A stretch of DNA of 64,000 nt from Shimia sp. (GCA_024224295.1 JAAENN010000265.1:1-64000); one strand, 5' to 3'; positions 9,093-19,351 are shown, counted from the stretch's first letter. The notes: a model not told the origin generated them from the letters alone. A program made the numbers and translations.

Positions 9093-10493
9093 TTAGTCGG
9101 TTTCAGCAGAAGCTTCAGAGTTCAGCTTGCCTGCCAGACCTTCCAGATCGGCCAGCGCGTCGTTGGCGCGGGACTCGATGCCGAAGGTGTCGACGAGCAC
9201 TTGCTGAACGTTCAGCATATTCAGCTGATAATCAGACCAGGTCATGCGACGGTCACGCAGGAAGTTGCCATCCGCGTCCACACCAGTGACGTAGGTGTTG
9301 TCCAGAGTCACCGGGCCATAGCCGATCAAACGGTTGAGGTCCACGGCAGTTTTGCCAAGGTTGTTTTTGCCGGTCTGCAGCGCCATGGCAAAGCCTTTCA
9401 GCTCACCCCAGTGCTTAGCATAGTTGCGGTACGCTTTTGCCAGTTCTTCGCCTTCCAAGCTGCCCATTTTGGAGATGTCTTTGTAGACAGAACCAGCATA
9501 TTTGAAGGTCGCTTCCGCCAGTACTTTTTCCCACTCGGATTCAATGGTCGCGGCGTAACCTTTCAGCTCTGCGCGCTGCGCATCGGTCAGTGCTTCACCG
9601 TTTGCGGAGGTGATCAGCTTACGGCCGTCGACGAAAGCCTGCATGATTGTGTGCATGTAGTTGGTGGTTTTTGTGCCACCTTTGTCTGCACCGGCTGCGT
9701 AGTAAGCTGGGCCAAACACGTGCTCAGATTTCAGGTCAACAACGCCGTCGCCGTTGGAGTCCGCTGCAGCCAGGTCTTTCTGCTTGGCAATGCCGTAGGC
9801 CTGCTCAGGGCTCAGGCTCAGAGTGTGCGCAGGACCACCCCAGTAGCCAAAGGCCTCGTCCCAGGAGTGCTCCTTGCCAGTGTAATACGCACCGTCTTTG
9901 TATGGTTTGTTGTTTGGCTTGTTATCTGCTTCCAGCTTCTCGTCGAGATAGTTGTCGACAGCTTGATTATACATCATTGCGCCCATGGTGTACTTGGAGA
10001 TCAGCTGCCCCCAGTCCATGCCGTTCTCAGCGTCAAAGCCACCGTTAGACTGCGCCGTGTGCTTGATCATGTGCAGAACAGCTTCTTTACCGGTAACATC
10101 ACCTGGCCATGCAGGCATTGCGCCGTCATAGAATTTGCCAGAAATGTTCTTGCCTTTGGAGATCGCATTCACGGTCGCCTGTTTCACAGGGTAGCCGTCC
10201 TTAGAGGCCGGCGCCATGATGTCCAGATCAGCGTCGGAACCGTTAAAGAAGGCGAGCAGCATCGCTTCAACTTCGGCTGCATTGGCACCGCCGTCGCCTT
10301 TGCCAGCAGCTTTTTTCAGGCTGTCATGCAGCGCGTGGCGTGCGATCTGACCGGAATAGGAAACAGAGTTGGCCTTGTCACCTTCATAGCCTTTAACGGT
10401 GATTGGATACGGACCATAAGTCTCCGCAGTTACAGCCCCCGCAACGACGCAAAAAGCCAGTGCAGTGGTCAATTTCAAAGTGGTTTTGAACAT
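9093..10493 (-). CDS. DUF4856 domain protein, exported
   Basis: 466 residues from ATG 10493, chosen because GGAGGG lies about 7 bases upstream and a clean signal peptide follows (MFKTTLKLTTALAFCVVAGAVTAE). The mature part matches my memory of DUF4856: YPITVKGYEGDKANSVSYSGQ near the N terminus and the HSWDEAFGYWGGP block in the middle. Such proteins are imelysin-like, helical and periplasmic or surface exposed, and are often found near iron-uptake genes; the biochemical role is not established. Bacterioferritin and Bfd are the next upstream genes, consistent with an iron connection, but no imelysin or haem-oxidoreductase partner is in the window. Confidence 0.75.
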   Translation of the reverse strand: MFKTTLKLTTALAFCVVAGAVTAETYGPYPITVKGYEGDKANSVSYSGQIARHALHDSLKKAAGKGDGGANAAEVEAMLLAFFNGSDADLDIMAPASKDGYPVKQATVNAISKGKNISGKFYDGAMPAWPGDVTGKEAVLHMIKHTAQSNGGFDAENGMDWGQLISKYTMGAMMYNQAVDNYLDEKLEADNKPNNKPYKDGAYYTGKEHSWDEAFGYWGGPAHTLSLSPEQAYGIAKQKDLAAADSNGDGVVDLKSEHVFGPAYYAAGADKGGTKTTNYMHTIMQAFVDGRKLITSANGEALTDAQRAELKGYAATIESEWEKVLAEATFKYAGSVYKDISKMGSLEGEELAKAYRNYAKHWGELKGFAMALQTGKNNLGKTAVDLNRLIGYGPVTLDNTYVTGVDADGNFLRDRRMTWSDYQLNMLNVQQVLVDTFGIESRANDALADLEGLAGKLNSEASAETD

Positions 10494-10776
10494 TCGCGTT
10501 CCCTCCAAAAAACCCGACAAACCAAGTCAGGTAAAATCCTGAGCGAACTAATCGGGTAAATTTTGAATTGAGTCAAGCCGTTGGGGCATGTCAAAATGGA
10601 CACGCCCAAATCTTAACGCAAGAAAGCTAATTCTATTAACTGAAGTCTACGGCCGTCACAGTGTTGCCTTACGGCGTACAGGTTGGCTTCTCGACGCCAT
10701 TCAGTTCACGCCAATGACGGCAAGAAGCCCATTTTAACAGCGCGACAATTTGCGCCACGCCTCAAACACGGTTTTG

Positions 10777-11265
10777 TTACCCATCAACGTCGTCAGCGGA
10801 GTCTGCATTCAGCTGATTATAGTTGGCCGCACCAATGTCATCGAGCAATCCGATTTGTGTCTCAAGAAAATCCACATGGCCTTGTTCATCTAGAATCAAC
10901 TCTTCAAAGAGATGCATCGAAGCAAAGTCACCGACTTCCGCACAATACTTGCGGGCTTCTGCATATAGCGCCACAGCCTCCATCTCGACTTCTAGGTCAC
11001 ATGCCAGAGTCTCTCGAACATCTTCACCGATACGAAGAGGATTCAAACTTTGCAGGTTCGGCATACCCTCCAGGAAGATAATACGATCGATAAGCTTGTC
11101 CGCGTGCTCCATCTCCTCGATGCTCTCTTCACGCATCTTCTTGGCAAGTTTTGTCACACCCCAGTCGTTTTGGAGCCTGTAATGAAGCCAGAACTGGCTG
11201 ACAGCCGTCAGCTCATGTTTTAGTGCAACATTCAAATACTCGATTACCTTCTTGTCACCTTTCAT
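10777..11265 (-). CDS. bfr: Bacterioferritin
   Basis: 162 residues from ATG 11265 ([12 protein letters not shown], the usual family start; the track start is 13 codons too long). It assembles into a 24-subunit haem-containing shell that oxidises and stores iron. All ferroxidase ligands are present: Glu18 in LKHELTAVS, Glu51 and His54 in EEMEHADKL, Glu in the EVEMEA helix, and Glu/His in [11 protein letters not shown]. Met52 is the inter-subunit haem ligand. It lies just downstream of bfd on the same strand (136 bp gap), the classic storage/release pair. The acidic C-terminal tail (DSADDVDG) is slightly longer than usual. Confidence 0.97.
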   Translation of the reverse strand: MKGDKKVIEYLNVALKHELTAVSQFWLHYRLQNDWGVTKLAKKMREESIEEMEHADKLIDRIIFLEGMPNLQSLNPLRIGEDVRETLACDLEVEMEAVALYAEARKYCAEVGDFASMHLFEELILDEQGHVDFLETQIGLLDDIGAANYNQLNADSADDVDG

Positions 11266-11401
11266 CGCTTCACTCCCTTTTGGCTCCGATTGACAGAGGG
11301 CCAAATGCCCTACCTCGAGCGTAGGTTGCGCCGCTAAACCGGCAAAACAAAAAAGGTTTCCTCAAGAATTTGAGTTGATAGAATAACTGAGCGGTTGCTG
11401 C

Positions 11402-11650
11402 CTAAGCAATGACCTGCTTCGCTTTACAAACCTCGCGCAAACCGCGCAGCTCAACAGGCACTTCCAGATTGGCGTTTGAGCGCATCGAAGAAACGAAAAG
11501 CTTCATGCAGCCACCACAATCTGGCGCCTTCCCCAAAGCATGATAGATTTTACCAGGCGTAATGATGGCTGTTTCGTCCGCTGCGCGCATCCAATCAATT
11601 GCTTGGTGAATGTCGCGGTCAGAGATGGCTTGGCAGCTGCAGATGATCAT
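11402..11650 (-). CDS. bfd: Bacterioferritin-associated ferredoxin
   Basis: 82 residues of the BFD-like [2Fe-2S] fold, with the CxC motif at the N terminus (MIICSCQAIS) and CxxC in the second half (APDCGGCMKLF). Bfd docks on bacterioferritin and passes electrons to its haem so that stored ferric iron is reduced and released. The C-terminal 15 residues extend past the fold. It is located directly upstream of bfr. The Shine-Dalgarno sequence is weak, but a sigma70-like promoter lies 28 bp upstream of the start. Confidence 0.92.
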   Translation of the reverse strand: MIICSCQAISDRDIHQAIDWMRAADETAIITPGKIYHALGKAPDCGGCMKLFVSSMRSNANLEVPVELRGLREVCKAKQVIA

Positions 11651-11678
11651 CTTGGAAATCCGGAAAATGGTGAGACTA

Positions 11679-11706
11679 CTTATCCGACCAAAAAAATCAG
11701 GGTCAA
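11679..11706 (-). promoter_or_regulatory. Sigma70-like promoter of bfd
   Basis: On the minus strand TTGACC is followed after 16 bases by GATAAG, ending 28 bp before the bfd ATG. I could not identify an Irr, RirA or Fur box with confidence. Confidence 0.5.
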
Positions 11707-12196
11707 TACCTGATTGTTTTAAACAGTAAGCTCACATATCAAACCGTTCCAAAATGCGACGAACTCCAAGGTCACTAGCTTGTGGAGCGCAAACCAACAT
11801 CCCCCAGATGAGAAGGAACTCGTAAGCAAAAAACTAGATAAGATCCGCATCGCACTGATTTGCGACCTGCATTCGGCCTGCCTAATATAGAAAACCATTT
11901 CCAATTGACATTTTGATGCCAAGCCGCAGGAACGGTTGTCCATTTCGAAGCCCCAGGCATGTAAATTTAAAGAAAGTGCGTGATAGCAAGGGATCTATAC
12001 CTCAAGTGGTCAACCTAGTATTGCAGCCGTCCAAGTCATCACACAGCGTTCAGGCAGGTCGGTTGGATCACTAGTGTCCGCCAGCTTGCTCCTGTTCAGA
12101 AAGCACATGTGGACTAAAGCCGAGATATTTTGTGATTTACGTTTCTAAGCAAATTTCAGCCTAAAATAAGACATCTACTCGCGGTGAATTTGGGTG
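11707..12196. other. Intergenic, no supported gene
   Basis: About 490 bp of mixed composition. Two overlapping ORFs of 61-74 codons on the minus strand have no Shine-Dalgarno sequence, odd composition and no recognisable family. It may be a relic of decayed sequence next to a tRNA gene, but no mobile-element ends are visible. Confidence 0.4.
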
Positions 12197-12273
12197 TGGC
12201 GACCCCGGAAGAACTCGAATCCTCAACCTGCTGATTAGAAGTCAGCTGCTCTATCCAGTTGAGCTACGGGGCC
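12197..12273 (-). tRNA. tRNA-Arg (anticodon UCU)
   Basis: The reverse complement folds as a standard 77-nt tRNA with encoded CCA. The acceptor stem is GGCCCCG/CGGGGTC, the anticodon stem GCTGA/TCAGC with loop CTTCTAA gives anticodon TCT, and the T-arm loop contains TTCGAGT. It reads AGA codons. The tRNA stands alone. Confidence 0.95.
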
Positions 12274-12503
12274 GTATCCACGAGGCGTGCTTATCAGAAG
12301 CCAAAATAGGATGAAAGCAACATTGGTCGAACATCGGCTCAAAAAAGAACTTTTCGGAGCGCATTAAAAAATTGTCTTGTTTCGATGAGCGAAGAGCAGA
12401 ACGTGTACGCGGCTATGCTTCTCTTGTCGGCCTGCTCATAAAGAAATCCCCAATCTCTGACGCTACATAGACCCATCATACACAACCCGGACATTCGGAT
12501 TGG
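12274..12503. other. Intergenic between tRNA-Arg and the ALDH gene
   Basis: About 230 bp without a credible ORF or recognisable element. It holds the tRNA promoter side on the minus strand. Confidence 0.4.
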
Positions 12504-12532
12504 CCGGCCTCACGCGCAATTGCTGAGGCCGG
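12504..12532 (-). terminator. Hairpin downstream of the sugar-acid operon
   Basis: Perfect 9-bp inverted repeat CCGGCCTCA/TGAGGCCGG with an 11-base loop, 7 bp past the ALDH stop. It lacks a T-run, so it may be an mRNA 3' stabiliser or a Rho-linked end. Confidence 0.5.
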
Positions 12533-12539
12533 TCATGAA

Positions 12540-14048
12540 TTAAAACGCTTCAGGTAACAGACAATCTGGCAAGTTCTGATAACAGACCGGCCGCAAGAAA
12601 CGCCGGATTGCTAAAGTTCCCACTGAGGTAGCTCCGAAGTTGGTGGAGGCCGGGTATGGACCGCCGTGCACCATGGTGTCGCTGACCTCCACGCCTGTTG
12701 GATATCCATTCGTCAGAATACGGCCCGCTTTGCGCTCCAGCGCAGGCAGCAGGCTTTGGGCGACGGCGGTGTCCGCTTCATCCATGAACAGGGTGCAGGT
12801 GAGCTGACCTTGCAGAGAGAGCGCCAAAGCGCGCATCTGATCCAGATCCTCGGCGATCACCACCAAGCCAAGCGGACCAAAGACCTCTTCGCCCAGGGAC
12901 TCATTGGCCAGCCACGTGTCTGCTGTCGTCTGGTAGAGGAATGGGGAGGCATCGCGTTGGGCATGGCTGTTACTCAGCACCTCCTGCAAGCCGTCGCAAG
13001 ACGCGATGCGGGTTTGACCGTCGCGATACGCGGCGGCGATGCCGTCGGTTAGCATGGTTTGCGGCCCGACCGTGCCCAGCGCGGCGGCAGTTGCCGCAAC
13101 AAAGGCGTCGGCCTGATCCTTCAGGATCACGGCAATACCAGGGTTGGTGCAAAACTGCCCTGCCCCCATGGTCAGCGACCCGGCCCAGCCGGTGCCAATT
13201 TCCGCTCCACGTGCTTCTGCGGCGGCGGGCAGGACAAACATCGGGTTGACGGAGCCAAGCTCGCCAAAGAAGGGGATCGGCTCTGGTCGCTGGGCACAGA
13301 GGTCAAACAAGGCGCGGCCACCTGCAAGGGAACCGGTGAAGCCCACCGCTTTGATCAACGGATGCTGCACCAGGGCCGCACCCACAGCGCGATTGCCGCC
13401 TTGGATCAGACTAAAAACGCCCGGATGCAGGTTGCAGGTTTGAATTGCTGCATGGATGGCCTCGGCAATGATTTCGCCAGTACCAGGGTGCGCAGAGTGG
13501 CCTTTAACGACCACCGGACAGCCAGCGGCCAGCGCAGCAGCCGTGTCACCACCAGCAGTGGAGAACGCCAGAGGGAAGTTTGATGCGCCAAACACAGCCA
13601 CAGGCCCAATTGGGCGCTGAATCATTTTCAGATCGGGACGTGGCAGCGGCGCGCGATCTGGCAAGGCGACATCATGACGGCGGTCGAGATAGTCGCCGGC
13701 CAAAATATGCGACGCAAACAAACGCAGCTGACCAGTGGTGCGGCCACGTTCGCCTTGAAGGCGGGCGTCTGGCAGGCCGGTTTCCTGCGTACCAATTTCG
13801 GTGATGGCATCGCCGCGGGCTTCGATTTCATCCGCAATGGTATTGAGGAAGGTCGCCCGTTGCTCTCGAGAGGCATAGCCAAAGGACCAAAACGCCTCTT
13901 CGGCAGCCTGTACAGCGGCATCCACATCGGCCGGGGAGCCAACCGAAAATTGGTGCGCCGGGCCGTGAGCAGGCTCTGAGGCGAAATGATTGTCTGCGGC
14001 GGTCCACTGACCGGCGATCAGGTGTTTTCCGTGGGGGGTAAAGCTCAT
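12540..14048 (-). CDS. 2,5-dioxovalerate (2-oxoglutarate semialdehyde) dehydrogenase-type ALDH
   Basis: 502 residues of the NAD(P)-dependent aldehyde dehydrogenase superfamily. The cofactor domain shows FGASNFPLAFSTAGGDTAAA and VVKGHSAHPGTGE; the catalytic glutamate is in FFGELGSVNP and the catalytic cysteine in GAGQFCTNPG. This combination is typical of the KGSADH branch that oxidises 2-oxoglutarate semialdehyde to 2-oxoglutarate. The start at 14048 is set by an ATGA overlap with the preceding pdxA-like gene (stop TGA 14047-14045), which indicates translational coupling. As the last gene of the sugar-acid operon it would deliver carbon to the TCA cycle. Cofactor preference cannot be read. 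Confidence 0.85.
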   Translation of the reverse strand: MSFTPHGKHLIAGQWTAADNHFASEPAHGPAHQFSVGSPADVDAAVQAAEEAFWSFGYASREQRATFLNTIADEIEARGDAITEIGTQETGLPDARLQGERGRTTGQLRLFASHILAGDYLDRRHDVALPDRAPLPRPDLKMIQRPIGPVAVFGASNFPLAFSTAGGDTAAALAAGCPVVVKGHSAHPGTGEIIAEAIHAAIQTCNLHPGVFSLIQGGNRAVGAALVQHPLIKAVGFTGSLAGGRALFDLCAQRPEPIPFFGELGSVNPMFVLPAAAEARGAEIGTGWAGSLTMGAGQFCTNPGIAVILKDQADAFVAATAAALGTVGPQTMLTDGIAAAYRDGQTRIASCDGLQEVLSNSHAQRDASPFLYQTTADTWLANESLGEEVFGPLGLVVIAEDLDQMRALALSLQGQLTCTLFMDEADTAVAQSLLPALERKAGRILTNGYPTGVEVSDTMVHGGPYPASTNFGATSVGTLAIRRFLRPVCYQNLPDCLLPEAF

Positions 14049-15048
14049 GTTTCGTTGTCCCAATGGGTGACCATGTCACAGGCGATATCAAAGGCGGCAC
14101 GGGTGGCACCAACATCGGCCCGCCCCTGCCCTGCAATGTCAAAGGCGGTTCCGTGGGCCGGTGTGGAAACCGGAATGGGCAGACCGCCCTGCACGGTGAC
14201 GCCGCGATCAAATCCCAGCAGTTTCAGGGCAATTTGCCCCTGATCGTGATACATGGTGACCACGGCATCGATTTCTTTGGCGACCGCCTTCAGGAACACT
14301 GTGTCCGAGGGCCACGGGCCGTCCACGGACATCTGGCCTTCGGCGAGCTTGCGCACAGTGGGTTCCAGAATGTCGATTCCTCGGTGCCAAAATTGCCGCC
14401 ATCGCCTGCGTGCGGGTTGATGGCAGCCACCGAAATGCGCGGGCGCGCCACGCCGGAACGGCGCAGCACATTGTGGATCAGATGCACCGCCTGGCTCACC
14501 CGTTCCTCGCTGATGGTGTCGGCCACATCGCGCAGCGCGATATGGCTGGTGACACGGCTTGTCCACATGCCGTCCAGCGTGTTGAGTTCGGAAATGTATC
14601 CGGTCACACCCAGTTTCTCGGCCATGTAATGCAACTCGTCGTCATGGCCCAAGCCAGCCAGATGCATAGAGGCTTTGTTAAACGGCGCAAAGACAATGGC
14701 GTCGATGATGCCGTCCTGTGCAAAGGCCAGCGCCTGATCTAAAGTGGACAGGACAGAGGTACCGCCCGCCTCGGTGACTTCGGCGGTTTTGACGGCTTCA
14801 GGTTGGATTGTGTCCATCTCATAAAGCGCAAAGCTGTCGTCTGTGTCTCTCCATTTTGTGAGGTCAGCGACAGGCACCATATCAAAGTTGCAATCCGCGA
14901 CGACCTGACCGGCCTCAAACACGTGGCGGTCACCGATCAGCAGGATTTCTGCTGCCTCCGCGACACCCTCAGATGTCAAAAGACGGGCAATAAGTTCAGG
15001 GCCGATGCCGCTTGGGTCACCGGGGATAATGCCAATTTTGGGTTTCAT
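14045..15048 (-). pseudogene. PdxA-family dehydrogenase, frameshifted
   Basis: Homologous to 4-hydroxythreonine-4-phosphate dehydrogenase (PdxA/PdxA2), an NAD-dependent metal-requiring oxidative decarboxylase of 4-phosphorylated hydroxyacids. Frame 1 starts at ATG 15048 (MKPKIGIIPGDPSGIGPELI) and runs to NPHAGDGGNFGTEES; the family then expects GTEEID. That continuation (IDILEPTVRKLAEGQ) lies in the next frame down to TGA 14045. One base appears missing in an A-run (plus-strand TT at 14377-14378); restoring it gives one ORF of about 334 residues, normal for the family. The metal-binding histidines (NPHAG, MYHDQGQ) flank the lesion. It is either a real inactivating mutation or a sequencing error. 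In this operon a catabolic PdxA2-like role is more likely than pyridoxal synthesis. Confidence 0.8.
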
Positions 15049-15050
15049 GT

Positions 15051-15761
15051 TTAATCCTCGGAGGCTGCGCCAGCACCGTCATTACGGATGCGGGCGATGT
15101 TCTCGATTGTACTTTTCAGGTGGTTGCGCAGAGCACGGCGGGTGGCGCTGGCATCGCGTTTTTGCAGCGCTTCGGTGATGTCGGCGTGTTGCGCCAAGGT
15201 GTTGTCGCGGCGGTCCACTTGTTGCGATGACAAAAACCGCGCGCGCCAGAGGCGGGCGTTGTATTGCCGGTGGGTTTCAATCAACGGCTCGTTCCGGCTG
15301 GCCTCGACAATGGCGGCGTGAAACTGCATGTCGAGCTGGAAGAACTCCAGCGGCGCCAGCTTATCCGACCCTTCCACCATACGCGCGCCGAGGCGCACAA
15401 TGTCGGCAATTTCGGCCATAGTGGCCTCGCGACAGGCGGTTTCGCCGGCCAGAGCCTCCAGTGCGCCCAACACAGAGATGTACTGCGTCAGCTCGTGCAA
15501 AGACGGATCAGCCACATGGGGACGCCGAGTGGCGGAGTATTCGATCAACCCCTCAACCTCCAACAGCCGCAGCGCCTCTCGCAAAGGGGTGCGCGATACC
15601 CCTAGGGCCTCCGCCAGATCCCGCTCCGGAATAGCCGTGCCCGGGGCCAGTTTGCCGAGCAAAATGAGTTCACGCAGATTGTCCGCGGCCTCTTCGGCCA
15701 GGGTTTTGCGTGGGCGCACACCGCCCTGCTGTTTTAACGCTTCCAGCCAATCACTGCTCAC
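15051..15761 (-). CDS. GntR-family (FadR/FCD) transcriptional regulator
   Basis: 236 residues. A winged helix-turn-helix at about 20-85 carries the family signature PERDLAEALGVSRTPLREALRLLEVEGLIE. The C-terminal FCD ligand domain (about 90-220) shows metal-ligand-type histidines in LDMQFHAAI, AQHADI and RNHLKS. It starts with GTG at 15759-15761, with GGGGGA upstream and 1 bp after the stop of the DHDPS-family gene. Being inside the operon, it is presumably autoregulated and responds to a sugar-acid intermediate. The palindrome TTGGTATACCAA before tctC is of the type bound by FadR-subfamily regulators and is its likely operator. Confidence 0.92.
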   Translation of the reverse strand: MSSDWLEALKQQGGVRPRKTLAEEAADNLRELILLGKLAPGTAIPERDLAEALGVSRTPLREALRLLEVEGLIEYSATRRPHVADPSLHELTQYISVLGALEALAGETACREATMAEIADIVRLGARMVEGSDKLAPLEFFQLDMQFHAAIVEASRNEPLIETHRQYNARLWRARFLSSQQVDRRDNTLAQHADITEALQKRDASATRRALRNHLKSTIENIARIRNDGAGAASED

Positions 15762-15762
15762 G

Positions 15763-16677
15763 TCATTTCCCCCATTTTAGGACCAGCGGGTCCAGCGGTT
15801 TCAACAAGTCGATCAGCCGCGACCGGATTGCCGGATGCAGCGGTGGGATCGGGTGGCGACAGAACTCAGATTTGATCACGCCACCTTCAACCATGGCCGC
15901 TTTACACGATTGCCAACCACATTGGCGGTTCTCGTGATTGATGGCCATGGCCACGCGACCATAAGCAGCGGTGGCCTCGTCAATCTTTCCTGCGTAGTGG
16001 TGTGTGAGCACAGGTTTGATCTGATCCACAATCATGCCCGAGGTCATGCTGCCGGTTGCGCCCGCATCCAGATCGGCCAGCAACGTGATCGCTTCCTCAC
16101 CGTCAAAGGGCGCTTCAATGGCGTCGCCGCCTTCCTCGATCAGGGCGCGGATTTTATTGGCTGCCCGTGGGCATTCGATTTTGAAGAGCTTCACAGCCTC
16201 AATCTCTTTGGCCATACGCACCAGTAAAGGCACAGGCAGATCCACACCGGACAGCGGAGCGTCCTGCACCATGATTGGAATGCCCACCTTACCCACGGCG
16301 GCGAACTGTTCAAAGCTTTGCTCCGGCGTGCCTTTGAGCAAGGCGCCGTGATAAGGTGGCATCATCATCACCACATCCGCCCCGAGGTCTTTGGCAAATT
16401 GCGCCCGTTCAACGACGATCTGCGTGGCGTAGTGGCTGATGGTGACAATCACCGGCACACGCCCCGCAACATGCTCCACCGACAGTCGGGCGAGTGTTTC
16501 ACGCTCCGCATCTGAAATCAGAAACTGCTCAGAAAAGTTGGCAAGCACACAGATGCCATCTGCGCCTTGATCAATCAGGCAATCCAGCACTCGCTTCATG
16601 CCTTCGAAGTCAACCGTGCCGTCAGGATTGAATGGCGTGGGGGCCACCGGCCAAATGCCTGTGTACATGCTGCTCAT
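15763..16677 (-). CDS. DHDPS-family aldolase/dehydratase (probable 2-keto-3-deoxy-sugar-acid dehydratase)
   Basis: 304 residues forming a class I aldolase-type barrel of the dihydrodipicolinate synthase/N-acetylneuraminate lyase family. The N terminus ([20 protein letters not shown]) is typical. The Schiff-base lysine is probably the one in VKLFKIECP. In operons with an acid-sugar dehydratase and a KGSADH-type ALDH, family members dehydrate 2-keto-3-deoxypentonates (or 5-keto-4-deoxyglucarate) to 2-oxoglutarate semialdehyde. The start overlaps the stop of the enolase-superfamily gene (ATGA), so translation is coupled. Substrate assignment rests on context only; simple pyruvate aldolase activity is the alternative. 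Confidence 0.82.
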   Translation of the reverse strand: MSSMYTGIWPVAPTPFNPDGTVDFEGMKRVLDCLIDQGADGICVLANFSEQFLISDAERETLARLSVEHVAGRVPVIVTISHYATQIVVERAQFAKDLGADVVMMMPPYHGALLKGTPEQSFEQFAAVGKVGIPIMVQDAPLSGVDLPVPLLVRMAKEIEAVKLFKIECPRAANKIRALIEEGGDAIEAPFDGEEAITLLADLDAGATGSMTSGMIVDQIKPVLTHHYAGKIDEATAAYGRVAMAINHENRQCGWQSCKAAMVEGGVIKSEFCRHPIPPLHPAIRSRLIDLLKPLDPLVLKWGK

Positions 16678-17849
16678 TCCACCACCTCGAACTGATCCAA
16701 ATACTTGTCCGAGATTTCAATCCCCAACCCGGGTTTGTTGTCATCCAGATCCAGATAGCCGTCAACCGCGTCCGGATCGCCATCAAAGATGTAGTAGAAC
16801 AGCTCGTTGCCCACTTCGACGTCAAACACCGGGAAGTACTCGCTGATCATGCAATTGGCGTTGGCCATGGTTAGGTGGTAGTTGTGCATTTGCCCAGCAT
16901 GCGGAATGACCGGCACTTGGAAAGCCTCGGCAATGGCGTTGATCTTCTGGGCCGCCGTGATGCCCCCCACCCGGTTGGTGTCATATTGCAGAACGCTCAC
17001 GGCTTTCTTCTCGATCAGGTCTTTGCAGCCGATTACTGAGAACTCATGCTCGCCGCCGGAAATTGGCACGATGTTCATGGCGTTGAGTTCGCGATAGCCT
17101 TCCACATCGTCCGCGATCACCGGCTCTTCGAGCCAACGTGGCTCATATTTGGCCAGTTTGGGCATCATGCGTTTGGTGTAGTCCAGGTTCCACCCCTGAT
17201 AACACTCCAGCATTAGGTCCACGTCATAGCCGACGACCTCACGCACCGCCTCGACCCGTTTCAGGTTTTCGCGCATGCCGGCCATGCCGTCTTTCGGTCC
17301 CCAGCCAAAGCGCATTTTGTAGCCTTGATAGTTGCTTTTTTTGGCTTCTTCCGCCTCGGCCTGCATCGCCTCGATGGTGCCGGAGTAGAGCTTGGAATAA
17401 TAGACCGGTATCTTTTCTTTGGTGCGACCACCGAGCAGTTTAAACACCGGTTTGTTTGCCAACTTGCCCATCAGATCCCAGATCGCGAGATCCACGGCGG
17501 AAATCGCGATCATGCCGATGCCTTTGCGCCCCCAGGCGTGGGAACGACGGTACATCTTTTCCCAAAGATAGGCGTAGTCAAACGGATCTTCACCAATCAC
17601 CATCGTCGCAAACCAGTCATCAATGGCTTTTTTGACCACAGTTGGCGCCAAGGCGGCATTGCCGATGCCCACGGTGCCATCTTCGGTTTCAATCTCGCAG
17701 GTCAGCCACTGGTGAAAGCGGAACGAGGCCATGGCATCGCCCTTATCCCACAGTACATCGTTGGCGTTGGTGCAGAAGTTGCCAGTGGGGGGAACGGTTT
17801 TGCCTTTCCAGTTCCAGACACGGGTACGGACGGATTTGATTTTGGTCAT
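16674..17849 (-). CDS. Enolase-superfamily sugar-acid dehydratase (mandelate racemase/RhmD-like)
   Basis: 391 residues: an N-terminal capping domain (to about 130) and a modified TIM barrel. Expected elements are visible: GYKMRFGW at the end of the second strand, the acidic metal ligands in [15 protein letters not shown] and SGGEHE, the aspartate in [10 protein letters not shown] and the base in [11 protein letters not shown]. The histidine-rich seventh strand and the [19 protein letters not shown] segment resemble L-rhamnonate dehydratase and relatives acting on aldonates. It would convert an aldonate to the 2-keto-3-deoxy acid, the first step after uptake by TctABC. The precise sugar acid cannot be read (L-lyxonate, L-rhamnonate, L-arabinonate or similar). 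It begins 2 bp after the tctA stop. Confidence 0.82.
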   Translation of the reverse strand: MTKIKSVRTRVWNWKGKTVPPTGNFCTNANDVLWDKGDAMASFRFHQWLTCEIETEDGTVGIGNAALAPTVVKKAIDDWFATMVIGEDPFDYAYLWEKMYRRSHAWGRKGIGMIAISAVDLAIWDLMGKLANKPVFKLLGGRTKEKIPVYYSKLYSGTIEAMQAEAEEAKKSNYQGYKMRFGWGPKDGMAGMRENLKRVEAVREVVGYDVDLMLECYQGWNLDYTKRMMPKLAKYEPRWLEEPVIADDVEGYRELNAMNIVPISGGEHEFSVIGCKDLIEKKAVSVLQYDTNRVGGITAAQKINAIAEAFQVPVIPHAGQMHNYHLTMANANCMISEYFPVFDVEVGNELFYYIFDGDPDAVDGYLDLDDNKPGLGIEISDKYLDQFEVVE

Positions 17850-17851
17850 TG

Positions 17852-19351
17852 TTATTCTCCGGTCGACTTAAGCGGCGAGCGTTGTTTGAAAAGACGTCCC
17901 CAGACCATCGGGCCAAACAGGGCAAGAATGGTGAGAACAAAGAACAAAAGGGACAGCGGACGTGTGGCCATGAGCCACCATTTTTCGTCCAGCATCACCA
18001 TGGATTGCCCCAGCCGTGTTTCCAGCATGCCGCCCAGGATCAAGCCGATCGCCATGGGCACAACAGAGAACCCGTGCCGCCGCATGAAGAAACCAACAAT
18101 ACCGGCGCCAATGGCGATCCAGACATCCATCATGGATTGCTCCAGCGCGTAAGCGCCCACAATCGAGAAGATGAACACAATCGGCCACAGGATCTGAATT
18201 GGGATCAGGGTAACGCGGGCGAAAATCTTGGCGCCCCACAGTCCGATGAAGAAGAACAGGATGTTCACAAACATCATCGACCAGAAGATCGCGAAGGCAA
18301 AGTCAGCCTGTTCTGTGAACATGGTTGGACCCGGGCGCAATCCGTGTACCATCAGACCTGCCAGGATCACCGCCGCAGTTGGGCTGCCGGGGATACCCAG
18401 CGCCAAGGTCGGCACCATGGCCCCGCCGGTAGCGGAGTTGTTGGCCGCTTCAGAGCCAGCGATACCTTCGAGCGAGCCGTTGCCAAACTCTTCCGGCTTT
18501 TTGGACCAGCGCTTGGCCTCGTTATAGCCAATCATGGAGGCCACGGTCGCGCCTTCGGCGGGCAGAATGCCAATGAACGTGCCTATACCGGACGAGCGCA
18601 GAATTGTTTTCCACACCCGTTTGTAGTCTTCGCGCGAAGGCAGTTTGATCTTTTTCATGATCACCGGCTTGCGCTCCACATGCAAGTTGTCGGCCTGTAC
18701 CAAGAGTTCGCTAATCCCGAAGACACCAATCATGACCGGCACAAAGGGGATGCCTTCGCTGAGTTCGTTCATACCAAAGGTGAAGCGCTCGATAGAGGTC
18801 AGCAGGTCGATGCCCACAGTGGCCAGCAACACGCCAAACGCCCCGGACAGGATGTTTTTCACCGGCGAGCCGTCGCCAATGGTAGCCAACATAGAGAGGC
18901 CAAACACCGTCAAAGCAAAATACTCTGGCGGTGCAAAGTTGTAGGCGGCTCTCGCCATCAGCGGCGCAGCTGCCATCAGGCACACAACAGAAATGATCCC
19001 ACCAATGGTCGAGGAGACCGCGGCCACCCCCAGCGCGCGGCCCGCCTCGCCTCGCTGCGCCAACGGGTAGCCATCAAGGCAGGTCGTGGCGCTGGCCGAG
19101 GTTCCGGGAGTGTTGATCAAAATAGCGGTGATCGCGCCCGCAAAGGTGGCGGCGCAATAAATGGTTGTCAGGATCGCGATGGCCGGTACCGGGTCCATCG
19201 TGATGGTGAAAGGCAAGAGCAAGGCAACACCAGTCGTGGCGTTGAGGCCGGGCAAAGCCCCAACCAGAACACCGCCCAGCGTGGCGGCAACAATCAGCAC
19301 CATCAGATGCGGATCTGCCAGCGCCATAAGGCCGTTAAGAGCTGCGTCCAT
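17852..19351 (-). CDS. tctA: Tripartite tricarboxylate transporter, large permease (TctA)
   Basis: 499 residues with about a dozen membrane segments. The family signature near the N terminus is clear ([21 protein letters not shown], then [22 protein letters not shown]), and the conserved second motif [22 protein letters not shown] is at about 255. TctA is the transport channel of the TTT system, which couples uptake of carboxylates to an ion gradient and depends on the periplasmic TctC protein. It is located between tctB (5 bp upstream) and the enolase-superfamily dehydratase. Confidence 0.93.
   Translation of the reverse strand: MDAALNGLMALADPHLMVLIVAATLGGVLVGALPGLNATTGVALLLPFTITMDPVPAIAILTTIYCAATFAGAITAILINTPGTSASATTCLDGYPLAQRGEAGRALGVAAVSSTIGGIISVVCLMAAAPLMARAAYNFAPPEYFALTVFGLSMLATIGDGSPVKNILSGAFGVLLATVGIDLLTSIERFTFGMNELSEGIPFVPVMIGVFGISELLVQADNLHVERKPVIMKKIKLPSREDYKRVWKTILRSSGIGTFIGILPAEGATVASMIGYNEAKRWSKKPEEFGNGSLEGIAGSEAANNSATGGAMVPTLALGIPGSPTAAVILAGLMVHGLRPGPTMFTEQADFAFAIFWSMMFVNILFFFIGLWGAKIFARVTLIPIQILWPIVFIFSIVGAYALEQSMMDVWIAIGAGIVGFFMRRHGFSVVPMAIGLILGGMLETRLGQSMVMLDEKWWLMATRPLSLLFFVLTILALFGPMVWGRLFKQRSPLKSTGE

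Noticed and set aside
11719-11960. Two overlapping small ORFs near tRNA-Arg, considered as transposase remnants
   Set aside because: No transposase motif, inverted repeats or target duplication seen.
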